Assembly (NCBI GenBank): GCA_017477465.1
Contig: JAFUVU010000023.1
Location: 1-41,081 of the forward strand
Length of the DNA: 41,081 nucleotides
Reading direction: 5' to 3'
DNA from: Bacteroidales bacterium
GTDB taxonomy: Bacteria > Bacteroidota > Bacteroidia > Bacteroidales > UBA932
Below are positions 16,948-24,199 of this stretch, piece after piece; position 1 is the stretch's first letter; each line of letters begins with the position of its first letter. Under the pieces are notes generated by a model. The model searched no databases and was not told the origin of the DNA. It was given only the letters and a program-made list of their open reading frames with translations. Position numbers and translations under genes: made by a program.

Positions 16948-18630
16948 ATGAGAAAATTGTTGTTCGCATTGTCATTCTTCCTTGCCGGAAGCCTCGCATC
17001 GGCCCAGGAAGAGAGCGTTTTGAAGGCGGCGATGTACCTTTCCGGAGCATCGTGCGAGGAGGAAATACCCGAGGAGTGGATAGACAGGATTGAAGCCGCC
17101 GGGAAGGTACGGATAAATGATCCGCATCTTAAGCCAAGTGTGTTTCTTTCTTCTTATCAAGTGGCGTGCATCAATGATTACCGAGGCAGGGCAGGCGATA
17201 TCCTTTCATACGGGGAACTGGCACTTGTGGACGGCTTTTCAGAGGAATGCGTCGAGGCGCTGAAGCCCTTTCTGTCGCTGCATTCTTCAAAACTTCCGGG
17301 AAATATCGACACGGTGCGGCTGCATACGACAGCGCTGCTACGGAGCACATTGAAAAAGGCGGGCGGGAAACTGAAGCTCAGCGGCGATTCGTGGAAGGCG
17401 GGAGGAGCCTGGCGCTCAGCCTCATACTCTCCGTTTTTCAAAGGCGGCGACGGTACTTTCCATGCCGATGTCTCCGGCCGATTCGGGCGCGCTGTAATAG
17501 GAGATTTCAACCTTCGATATGGGCAGGGGCTGGCATCGTGGACGGGGTTCTCAATGAGCAGTCTGTCAACGCTCGATGCGTTTATATGGCGTTCTACGGG
17601 CGTTTCTCCGGTATGGTCTTTTAATTCATCCTCAGTGCTCCGCGGTGCGGCTTATGAATATTCGTGGCGACGTTTCAACGCAAGTCTTTTCGCCGCGGCG
17701 CAAGGCGTTTATGGAGGACATTTGGACTTTTCGGGTCGCAATGGGAGAATAGGAGGAACGGTGCTCTGGAACGGCGGTCTGACAATATCGGCAGACAGCC
17801 GCTGGAACATTAAAGGGGCCGATTACGCCGCAGAAGTGGCATGGCGCGGCATAGGTGTTCCTGGAAGCGCAGCGTTCAAGGCTGCAGGCCGATGGAAGAT
17901 AAGGGAAGAGGTTAAACTGGCCCTGCAGCTAAGAGCCGTTCCCAGCAGATTCGGCGAGCGGAAAAACGGCGAATACGCCGTTGCAGTGGGCTCCTCATAT
18001 ACTTCCGGCCGATGGAAGTCTTTGGCCGGACGGACGGGCTTCGGCAGCAGCGTCCCCGTTCACCGGGCGTCTCTTACTGCAGACGCAGCCTTGCTGCCGA
18101 TTCCGGAGTCGGAGCCATCCCGTTTTCAACTACGCGTTTACGCTATGTGGCAATGGCAGATAGCATCGGCCTGGAACTTGGATTTGCGTTTTACGGAAAG
18201 GTACCGGAACTACGAAAACTCCCGAAGCAGTCTTAGGGCCGATCTTCGTTATGCCTTCGGCCCTTGGCTTGCGGTATTGCGTACCGAGGGCGTGCATTGC
18301 GAGAATATCGGCGGCCTGGCATATCTTGAAGGCGGACATAAGAGCCCTGTCTGGAGCACTTACCTTAGACTGACGGGGTTTTGGATTGACGCCTGGAACG
18401 ACCGCATTTACGTTTACGAACGCGACGCACCGGGCACATTCTCGGTCCCGGCATACTACGGCCGCGGCGGGGCACTTTCCCTGGTCGGCTCCTTTAAGCA
18501 CAGTTTCCAACGTGCTGCCAAAAGCAGGCACAGAATTACGCTGAAGGCCAATCTTCGGGCAGCAATATGCCTAAGAACAACTCACGAACCGGCTTACACA
18601 CTGAATCTACAACTCCAGTGCGACATATAA
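16948..18630 (+). CDS. secreted helix-hairpin-helix protein with a probable outer-membrane beta-barrel
   Basis: This 560-residue protein has a clear signal peptide (MRKLLFALSFFLAGSLASA, cleavage after residue 19). Residues about 45-110 contain a ComEA-like helix-hairpin-helix region (SSYQVACINDYRGRAGDILS then ALVDGFSEECVEALKPF). The rest, about 150-560, is rich in alternating aromatic and polar residues with repeated xRxxxY strand patterns and ends in a strand with a hydrophobic finish (LNLQLQCDI), suggesting a beta-barrel. Bacteroidota have such HhH-plus-barrel proteins of unestablished role; DNA handling at the cell surface is a guess from the HhH fold only. It is divergent from hpt and convergent with mltD, 7 bases apart. 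Confidence 0.75.
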   Translation: MRKLLFALSFFLAGSLASAQEESVLKAAMYLSGASCEEEIPEEWIDRIEAAGKVRINDPHLKPSVFLSSYQVACINDYRGRAGDILSYGELALVDGFSEECVEALKPFLSLHSSKLPGNIDTVRLHTTALLRSTLKKAGGKLKLSGDSWKAGGAWRSASYSPFFKGGDGTFHADVSGRFGRAVIGDFNLRYGQGLASWTGFSMSSLSTLDAFIWRSTGVSPVWSFNSSSVLRGAAYEYSWRRFNASLFAAAQGVYGGHLDFSGRNGRIGGTVLWNGGLTISADSRWNIKGADYAAEVAWRGIGVPGSAAFKAAGRWKIREEVKLALQLRAVPSRFGERKNGEYAVAVGSSYTSGRWKSLAGRTGFGSSVPVHRASLTADAALLPIPESEPSRFQLRVYAMWQWQIASAWNLDLRFTERYRNYENSRSSLRADLRYAFGPWLAVLRTEGVHCENIGGLAYLEGGHKSPVWSTYLRLTGFWIDAWNDRIYVYERDAPGTFSVPAYYGRGGALSLVGSFKHSFQRAAKSRHRITLKANLRAAICLRTTHEPAYTLNLQLQCDI

Positions 18631-18637
18631 AATGGTA

Positions 18638-20068
18638 TTAGCGCTTACCGACTTTCAGCCTTTGGCCGATCGAGATGCGGTCGCTTCTCAGGCCGTTCCA
18701 GTTTTTGAGCTGCTTTACGGTGCAGTGATACTTGCGGGCGATTTTGCCAAGATTGTCACCGGATTTGACCTTGTAATAAACCCACTGGCCGCTGCCACCG
18801 GAAGCTGAAGGACGGGCAGTGGGGACGGGGCGGCCGGCAACGGTTTCGCGTCCGTCCGGGACCTTTTCGGCGAAAAGGACATCGGCCTTGTAGCGATAAA
18901 TGCTGTCCTGCATGTCAAGGAATGCCGATGAATAGTTGAAAGGCAGGCGAAGCACCTCGTCTGAACCGGGGGTAGAGCCCGGAATGATGTCCTTGTAGTA
19001 CTGGGGATTGAGGTCACGCACGTCGTCAATCGGAATGCCGAGCACTTCGCTCAGCTGGGCAAAGTGAAGGTTGCGGTTGACGTGGAAGGTATCAACATAC
19101 ACCGGAATGGCCAGCGGAGTGGGCTTGAGGCCATATTCTGCGGCATAACGGATGGCGTACATGGCGCCGACCATAGCAGGAACGTAGCCGCGGGTCTCGC
19201 GCGGAAGATATTCATACACGGACCAGAAGTCGGTCTTTCCTCCCGCTCTTTTAATGGCCTTGTTCACATTTCCGGAGCCGCAGTTATAGGCCGATATGGC
19301 AAGGGGCCAGTCGCCGAAAATGCGATATGCATCGCGGAAGTACCTGGCGGCGGCATCGACGGACGAAACCGGATCCATGCGCTCATCGACGTATGAATCA
19401 ATCCTGAGACCGTAATTGAGGGCCGTGCGATACATGAACTGCCAGATTCCCTTGGCCCCGACGCGTGATTCGGCCCTGGGATTGAGGGCACTTTCGATGA
19501 TTGAGACGTATTTCAGTTCCAGAGGCAGACCGTACTGGCGGAAGGTTTCCTCGAACAGGGGCATGTAATAATCGGCCAGGCCTAGCATTTCGCCCATTTT
19601 CGTGGGCATTTTCTCCGAATAGAGAATCATGTAGTTCTTGACCGTCTCGTTGTAGGGGAGGGAGATGAAGGCGTTCATGGCGCCGAGCCTGCGCATCAGC
19701 ACCGAATCCGGCACATCGGTTGTGAAGCGCACTGAGTCCATATTGTACTGCTCGCGTCCGGGGATGCGGGAGCGGCGGTGCATATACCACTGGCTCAGCA
19801 AGGTATCAGTGCCGACCGAAGGTGTGGAATAGTCCTCCAGCCCTGCCGATACTTTGTTCTCGTTCTCTCCGGAGAGTTCTTCCTCGATGATTTCGCGTTC
19901 CTCCGCATCGGCCTTGAATGCCGCTATTTCCGCCTCGAGGGCTTCGATGCGTTTTAGAAGGGCTTCGTTTTCTTTTATCAGCTGTCGGCGATTCTTGTAA
20001 TTGCCCGGGCCGGCCAGCAGCGGGAGTCCCAGGAGCAGACAGGTGGTAAGTATAAGTAGTTTTTTCAT
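18638..20068 (-). CDS. mltD: membrane-bound lytic murein transglycosylase (MltD-like) with LysM
   Basis: This 476-residue periplasmic enzyme cleaves peptidoglycan glycan strands. I chose ATG 20068, two bases after the upstream TGA; a TTG two codons earlier is also open. It has a signal peptide (about 1-20), a coiled-coil region (about 28-60), a GH23 SLT domain with the catalytic Glu in SIIESALNPRAESRVGAKG (about 190) plus ISAYNCGSGNV, and one C-terminal LysM domain (YYKVKSGDNLGKIARKYH to GQRLKVGK). It is the last gene of the parA-parB-DUF5683-mltD operon, an order common in Bacteroidota. No lipobox is evident, so membrane anchoring is uncertain. Confidence 0.92.
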   Translation of the reverse strand: MKKLLILTTCLLLGLPLLAGPGNYKNRRQLIKENEALLKRIEALEAEIAAFKADAEEREIIEEELSGENENKVSAGLEDYSTPSVGTDTLLSQWYMHRRSRIPGREQYNMDSVRFTTDVPDSVLMRRLGAMNAFISLPYNETVKNYMILYSEKMPTKMGEMLGLADYYMPLFEETFRQYGLPLELKYVSIIESALNPRAESRVGAKGIWQFMYRTALNYGLRIDSYVDERMDPVSSVDAAARYFRDAYRIFGDWPLAISAYNCGSGNVNKAIKRAGGKTDFWSVYEYLPRETRGYVPAMVGAMYAIRYAAEYGLKPTPLAIPVYVDTFHVNRNLHFAQLSEVLGIPIDDVRDLNPQYYKDIIPGSTPGSDEVLRLPFNYSSAFLDMQDSIYRYKADVLFAEKVPDGRETVAGRPVPTARPSASGGSGQWVYYKVKSGDNLGKIARKYHCTVKQLKNWNGLRSDRISIGQRLKVGKR

Positions 20069-20070
20069 AA

Positions 20071-20973
20071 TCAAAATCTTAGACCCAGGGAGAACCCGAC
20101 AGCCGGGGCCGATGCATACTGCATGGGTACGACGGCGGGTTCCAGGCGAAGGGTGATGTCATCGTTGACTTCGAAGTCTTGCATGTACGCAAATACGTTG
20201 GCGTCAATCACTTGAATCACATACACCAAAGCTATTGCAAGTGCCGAATAATCCCTGTATCGGCGGTAAACGTCGCGGTAATACTTGGCGGTTTCTCCGC
20301 TTTGGGGCGGCCTTTCAACGCCTTCCTCGTCGGTCGTGGCCATATTGTGAATCCATTTCCAACGCTTGTACTGGGTGTTGTTGTCTATGTAAAAATGCAC
20401 GCTGCCGGCCATGAGGCCCAGATAGAGCGGCACTTTCCAGAATTCACCGTTGTAGATTTGTCCAAGGCCGGGCAGGAAGAGGGAGTAGAAGGTGGACTTT
20501 GCCGGGTCGGGGGAGCGCGTACCTTTGTACATGATGGCTCCGTCCATCAGCGAGCCCCACCAGAACAGGCCTGCACCGACATAAGACAAAGTGCTGAAGG
20601 TCTTGTATTTAGCCTCTTCCGTCTGCTTGTACATATTGCCGAAATGGATGCCTCCGTATATACCGGCTCCTATGCCGCCATAGATTATGGGAAGCTTCCA
20701 GTACTGCTTATTATAAATCTGATTGCCGCCGATAAGGATAGCCGAGCCGATGGAAAGGTTCTTCAGCGAGGCTGTGTTCTTATGTGCCAGGCCGCCGAAG
20801 AACTCTTTGAAATTGAAGATGGAAGAGGTGTCAGCCGCCGTTTTTTCGGTGGTGTCGGCATAGTTTTGGGTGAAGGCGTCGCGCTTGAACTGGTCGTCCC
20901 TATATTGGGCCGACAGAGGCAGCGCACAGGCGGCAAAACCCAAGAGCAGAGTTATGACTTTGAGAAACCTCAT
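20071..20973 (-). CDS. DUF5683 domain protein (membrane protein, unknown function)
   Basis: This 300-residue protein starts with a signal peptide (about 1-22, ending SAQ) and contains several Gly-rich hydrophobic segments (around GSAILIGGNQIYNKQYWKLP, GAGIYGGIHFG, LFLPGLGQIYNGEFWKVPLYLG), the hallmark of DUF5683. It overlaps parB by 4 bases and is followed after 2 bases by mltD. Its conserved position between chromosome partition and murein hydrolase genes suggests a role at the envelope linked to growth or division, but no activity is established. Confidence 0.85.
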   Translation of the reverse strand: MRFLKVITLLLGFAACALPLSAQYRDDQFKRDAFTQNYADTTEKTAADTSSIFNFKEFFGGLAHKNTASLKNLSIGSAILIGGNQIYNKQYWKLPIIYGGIGAGIYGGIHFGNMYKQTEEAKYKTFSTLSYVGAGLFWWGSLMDGAIMYKGTRSPDPAKSTFYSLFLPGLGQIYNGEFWKVPLYLGLMAGSVHFYIDNNTQYKRWKWIHNMATTDEEGVERPPQSGETAKYYRDVYRRYRDYSALAIALVYVIQVIDANVFAYMQDFEVNDDITLRLEPAVVPMQYASAPAVGFSLGLRF

Positions 20974-21893
20974 CTCTGATCAAGCGCCTTCAAGAATTCC
21001 TCCATCTGGGCGTCGGAGTCGAACTTTATAGTGAGCGTGCCCTTGCCCTCCTTGCCGCGGCGAAGGGAGATGTTTTCGCCAAAATATCGGCCCACATTTT
21101 CCAGGAGGCGATAGTACATTTCCGGGAGTTCCTGCGGCTGGTCCTGATTGGTCGCGCCGGCAGGCTCTTTGGAAAGCGCTTTTACCTTATCCTCAAGCTG
21201 GCGCACTGAAAGGCCGTTTTTCACAATAAGGTCGCACAGCATTTCCTGAACTGCGGGGTCTTCTACGCCCAGAAGGACTTTGGCATGTCCCACGCTCACC
21301 AGGCCGACTTTAAGGTCGTGCTGGACTTTGGCGGGGAGCTTGAGAAGGCGCAGCTGATTGGCGACGGAAGCACGTTTTTTGCCCACTCTGTCGGCCATCT
21401 GCTCCTGCGTCAGACGGCATTCTTCCATGAGGCGCTGGTAGCTCATTGCGACCTCGATGGGGTCCAGATTCTCCCTCTGGATATTTTCCACGATTGCCAT
21501 CTCCAGCATGCCTTGCTCGGATGCGTCGCGGATGTAGGCCGGGATCATATCCATGCCGGCCATAATGCAGGCGCGGTATCGGCGTTCGCCGCTGATTATC
21601 TGGTATTTCTCTCCTTTACGGCGCACCGTGATTGGCTGGATGAGGCCGAAGGTGCGGATGGAGTCCGACAGTTCCTGCATGGCTTCCGATGCGAAGCTCA
21701 TGCGAGGCTGATAAGGGTTGGGCTCGATAAGGCCGATGGGGATGCGCAGGACATCCGACGTGTCCTGAGGCTTGCCTTCGGCAGATACTACTTCCTTGTT
21801 GATATAGCCTACGGGCTTGCGGAGTTCGGAGAGGTCGTCGCCTCCCAGCAGGGCGCCCAGGCCTTTGCCCAGACCGTATTGATTCTTAGCCAT
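20970..21893 (-). CDS. parB: chromosome-partitioning protein ParB
   Basis: This 307-residue Spo0J/ParB protein loads at parS sites and spreads as a CTP-dependent clamp. It begins with the family start MAKNQYGLGKGLGALLG, has box I around LIEPNPYQPR (55-64), the CTP-binding box II GERRYRA (102-108), ENIQRENL (about 136-143), and a helix-turn-helix region with LTQEQMADRVGKKRASVANQLRLL. The C-terminal dimer domain ends LKALDQR. The gene overlaps parA by 8 bases and DUF5683 by 4. No canonical parS palindrome was found by eye in this window, although half-site-like repeats lie before parA. Confidence 0.96.
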   Translation of the reverse strand: MAKNQYGLGKGLGALLGGDDLSELRKPVGYINKEVVSAEGKPQDTSDVLRIPIGLIEPNPYQPRMSFASEAMQELSDSIRTFGLIQPITVRRKGEKYQIISGERRYRACIMAGMDMIPAYIRDASEQGMLEMAIVENIQRENLDPIEVAMSYQRLMEECRLTQEQMADRVGKKRASVANQLRLLKLPAKVQHDLKVGLVSVGHAKVLLGVEDPAVQEMLCDLIVKNGLSVRQLEDKVKALSKEPAGATNQDQPQELPEMYYRLLENVGRYFGENISLRRGKEGKGTLTIKFDSDAQMEEFLKALDQR

Positions 21894-22656
21894 TGTTCTT
21901 GTCTAATACTTCTTTTGCCAGATTCAGATAATTGGATGTGCCGTTGTTCATCACATCGTAAAGGATGATGGGCTTGCCGTAGGAGGGAGCTTCGCTAAGA
22001 CGGATGCTGCGCTGGATTACGGTATTGAATACCATGTCTTTGAAATGCTCGCGCAGCTGTGCGACTACCTGGTTGTGCACCTTGGTGCGTCCGTCGAACA
22101 TCGTCACCACAAACCCTTCGATTGTAAGGGCCGGGTTGATGCCGCTTTGCACAAGACGGATGGTCTGGATAAGCTTTGCAAGTCCTTCCAGGGCGAAGAA
22201 TTCGGGCTGGACCGGGATCATTACAGAATCTGCCGCTGTTAGGCAGTTGACGGTAATAAGCCCAAGGGAAGGGGAGCAGTCTATGATAATGTAATCGTAG
22301 TTGTCTTTTATGGGTTGCAAAGCTTTTTTAAGGGCCGATTCCCGCTCCGGAGTGTCCAGAAGCTCAATCTCCGCACCAACCAGATTGATGTGGGAAGGAA
22401 TCATGTGCAGCTTTGGAAGCTCTGTCTGGATTAGGGCGTCGGAGGCATCCAACTTGCCGATCAGAATCTCATACAGAGTCCGATGACTGGTGTTTTCCGG
22501 GTCGAAGTTCAGGCCTGAGGTTGTGTTTGCCTGAGGATCGGCGTCTATTATGAGCACGTTTTTCTCAAGGACGGCAAGGGATGCAGCCAGGTTGATGGCA
22601 GTGGTGGTTTTGCCCACACCGCCCTTCTGGTTAGCTATTGCAATGATTTTTCCCAT
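21886..22656 (-). CDS. parA: chromosome-partitioning ATPase ParA (Soj)
   Basis: This 256-residue deviant Walker ATPase moves or positions ParB-bound origins. It has NQKGGVGKTTTAINLA (about 9-24) with the signature lysine, IDADPQANTTSGL (about 38-50) and IIDCSPSLGLITVN (about 123-136). It is the first gene of the operon and overlaps parB by 8 bases. A TATATTTG -7 element lies 22 bases upstream of the ATG. The unusually long upstream region (1.5 kb to the next gene) is filled with repeats. Confidence 0.96.
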   Translation of the reverse strand: MGKIIAIANQKGGVGKTTTAINLAASLAVLEKNVLIIDADPQANTTSGLNFDPENTSHRTLYEILIGKLDASDALIQTELPKLHMIPSHINLVGAEIELLDTPERESALKKALQPIKDNYDYIIIDCSPSLGLITVNCLTAADSVMIPVQPEFFALEGLAKLIQTIRLVQSGINPALTIEGFVVTMFDGRTKVHNQVVAQLREHFKDMVFNTVIQRSIRLSEAPSYGKPIILYDVMNNGTSNYLNLAKEVLDKNNG

Positions 22657-22677
22657 ACGTTGTTTACATTTAACCTA

Positions 22678-22685
22678 CAAATATA
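22678..22685 (-). promoter_or_regulatory. -7 promoter element TATATTTG for the parAB operon
   Basis: The minus-strand octamer matches TAnnTTTG exactly, about 22 bases before the parA ATG. No TTG is seen at the usual -33 spacing. Confidence 0.55.
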
Positions 22686-22714
22686 ATCAATAATTCCGGA
22701 TTCCCCTATAAAAT

Positions 22715-22732
22715 GTTCCACAAAGTTCCACA
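22715..22732 (-). promoter_or_regulatory. direct repeat of GTTCCACA upstream of parA
   Basis: GTTCCACA occurs at 22715-22722 and again at 22725-22732, exactly 10 bases apart, so both copies face the same side of the helix. TGTTCCAC equals one arm of a common parS variant. The pair lies 30-47 bases upstream of the -7 element, a suitable place for autoregulation by ParB or ParA, but the inverted arm needed for a true parS is absent. Confidence 0.35.
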
Positions 22733-22930
22733 GGTGAATGATTGGCGGGATTTTGCGGGGAAGGGTGAAGAGGATGTTTGGGTGGGGATTTGGTTTGCTG
22801 GATGAAAGGTAGGTGCAGTCTGTCTGGAAGAGATGGGCGGGATGGAACTCTGCTGGAGGGGATACGGAAGTGGGATGGAAGTCTGCTGCTGTGGGTGAGA
22901 ATTGGAATGGAGGTATGCCGGCTGGGGGAG
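22733..22930. other. gene-free G-rich, purine-biased segment
   Basis: No supported gene. The plus strand is strongly enriched in G over C, with many GGG runs. It contains a 17-base direct repeat, GGGATGGAACTCTGCTG at 22839-22855 and the same with one change at 22872-22888. It separates the parA promoter from the 187-bp repeat array. Confidence 0.6.
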
Positions 22931-23117
22931 TGGACCTGCTCCAAGGCACATTTGGTCGAGGTCTTAAGGCATTTTGGACTTGGTCCAATTTTGTGCGCTG
23001 GACCTGGTCCACCGAGTGTGGCTCAGAGTGCAGTAGAATGCAGATGTAGTGGACCTGGTCCAGGGGTTGTTTTCGGACCTCGACCAAAAGTTTATGGCAC
23101 CTCGTCCAAATAAGCAG
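22931..23117. repeat. 187-bp repeat unit 1
   Basis: The first palindrome is imperfect (TGGACCTGCTCCA). Arms are at 22951-22963 and 23076-23088; inner palindromes are at 22975, 22999 and 23050. Confidence 0.85.
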
Positions 23118-23304
23118 TGGACCTGGTCAAAGGCACATTTGGTCGAGGTCTTAAGGCATTTTGGACTTGGTCCAATTATATGCGGTGGACCTGGTCCACC
23201 GAGTGTGGCTCAGAGCGCACTAGAATGCACATGTAGTGGACCTGGTCCAGGGGTTGTTTTTGGACCTAGACCAAAAGTTTATGACACCTCGTCCAAACAA
23301 ACAG
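23118..23304. repeat. 187-bp repeat unit 2
   Basis: The first palindrome is imperfect (TGGACCTGGTCAA). The right arm has one change (GACCTAGACCAAA, 23263-23275). Inner palindromes start at 23162, 23186 and 23237. Confidence 0.85.
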
Positions 23305-23415
23305 TGGACCTGGTCCAGTTAATCATTAGAGCACGTCCAAGATTTGAATGTTTATGTCTCATCAGGTAGTGACTCTATCTCAACGTGCGTCGAGATTCAG
23401 TGGTATCTCATGTAT
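23305..23415. other. non-repeat insert between units 2 and 3
   Basis: It begins with the palindrome TGGACCTGGTCCA (23305-23317), so a unit seems to start here but continues as unrelated sequence for about 98 bases. This could be an insertion or deletion scar within the array. No gene is visible. Confidence 0.6.
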
Positions 23416-23602
23416 TGGACCTGGTCCAAGGCACATTTGGCCGAGGTCTTAAGGCATTTTGGACTTGGTCCAATTTTGTGTGCTGGACCTGGTCCACCGA
23501 GTGTGGCTCAGAGCGCACTAGAATGCACATGTGGTGGACCTGGTCCAGGGGTTCTTTTCGGACCTCGACCAAAAGTTTATGACACCTCGTCCAAATAAAC
23601 AG
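23416..23602. repeat. 187-bp repeat unit 3
   Basis: All palindromes are intact (23416, 23460 as the CTT variant, 23484, 23535). The left arm has one change (TTTGGCCGAGGTC), leaving one mismatch with the right arm. Confidence 0.85.
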
Positions 23603-23789
23603 TGGACCTGGTCCAAGGCACATTCGGTCGAGGTCTTAAGACATTTTGGACTTGGTCCAATTTTATGTGCTGGACCTGGTCCACCGAGTGTGGCTCAGAG
23701 TGCGCTAGAATGCAGATGTAGTGGACCTGGTCCAAGGGTTCTTTTTGGACCTCGACCAAAAGTTTGTGGCACCTCGACCAGATAAGCAG
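23603..23789. repeat. 187-bp repeat unit 4
   Basis: Palindromes start at 23603, 23647 (CTT variant), 23671 and 23722. The unit ends ACCTCGACCAG instead of ACCTCGTCCAA, the most diverged end of the four. Confidence 0.85.
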
Positions 23790-23847
23790 TGGACCTGGTC
23801 CAAGAGGTGTATGGTCGAAGTCTGCGGAGGTGTTGGACCAGGTCCAA
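23790..23847. repeat. partial fifth unit
   Basis: It has palindrome TGGACCTGGTCCA (23790-23802), a diverged left arm (ATGGTCGAAGTC), and TTGGACCAGGTCCAA (23833-23847), then leaves the repeat. Confidence 0.7.
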
Positions 23848-23924
23848 AGGCACGGAGGGGGCGCTATTGTTCAATCTTGGAACGGGTATCTGCCAAATAA
23901 CGTTCGCATACCGTCTTGAACACC

Positions 23925-24171
23925 GAATCACTGAATCCTTGATTCTCGAATCTTTGAATCTCGGGGTACTGAAGTTTTGGATTTCGAATCCATGAACCTC
24001 GAATCACTGAAGCCTTGAATCTCAGAGCATTGAAGACTTGACTCTCGAATCCTTAAATCTAGAATCCTTGAACCGCGAATCATTGAAGCCGTGAATCTTG
24101 CCCCCGGGGCACTGAAGCCTTGAATCTTGCCCCACGAATCACAGAATCCTCGAATCTCTATCCGCTGATTC
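23925..24171. repeat. degenerate short-period array with GAATC core
   Basis: The word GAATC, or a one-base variant (GATTC, GACTC, GAAGC, GAACC), recurs on the plus strand every 7-8 bases for about 250 bases; starts include 23925, 23933, 23941, 23948, 23956, 23986, 24001, 24017, 24040, 24047, 24062, 24077, 24093, 24122, 24136, 24144, 24152 and 24167. I count 18 GANTC sites where about one is expected. Cores are usually preceded by TT, CT or C. It lies between the 187-bp array and the 3' end of the PriA-like gene. Not coding. Confidence 0.8.
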
Positions 24172-24199
24172 CTTGCTTAATCCCAATCTCCCTAAAACG

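Larger units (their letters stand above)
22931..23847. repeat. array of 187-bp palindrome-rich repeats
   Basis: Four near-identical units of exactly 187 bp (starts 22931, 23118, 23416, 23603) and a partial fifth (23790) form the array; a 111-bp unrelated insert separates units 2 and 3. Each unit contains, in order: TGGACCTGGTCCA, arm TTTGGTCGAGGTC, TGGACTTGGTCCA, TGGACCTGGTCCA, TGGACCTGGTCCA, opposing arm GACCTCGACCAAA, and ACCTCGTCCA or a close variant. The array contains 12 exact copies of the 13-bp palindrome. The 13-bp arms could pair across about 112 bases, enclosing three smaller hairpins, in DNA or RNA. The unit length is not a multiple of three and units carry stop codons, so it is not coding. 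Confidence 0.9.

Noticed and set aside
22714-22729. True parS site at TGTTCCACAAAGTTCC
   Set aside because: The right half repeats the left arm in the same orientation instead of inverting it, so it is not the 16-bp parS palindrome; kept only as a possible operator.
22635-23087. 150-codon minus-strand frame overlapping the parA start
   Set aside because: Low-complexity Pro/Ser-rich translation of the G-rich segment and repeat unit 1; it overlaps the clear parA start and promoter.
22778-23785. Several plus-strand frames of 60-110 codons sharing a Gly-Pro-rich peptide (LGPGPPSVAQSALE type)
   Set aside because: They arise because each 187-bp unit is open in one frame; the unit length is not a multiple of three, most units carry a stop near the end, starts are not shared, and changes between units do not favour silent positions.
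22931-23847. CRISPR array
   Set aside because: Units are 187 bp and directly adjacent, with no short identical repeats separated by unique spacers and no cas genes in the window.
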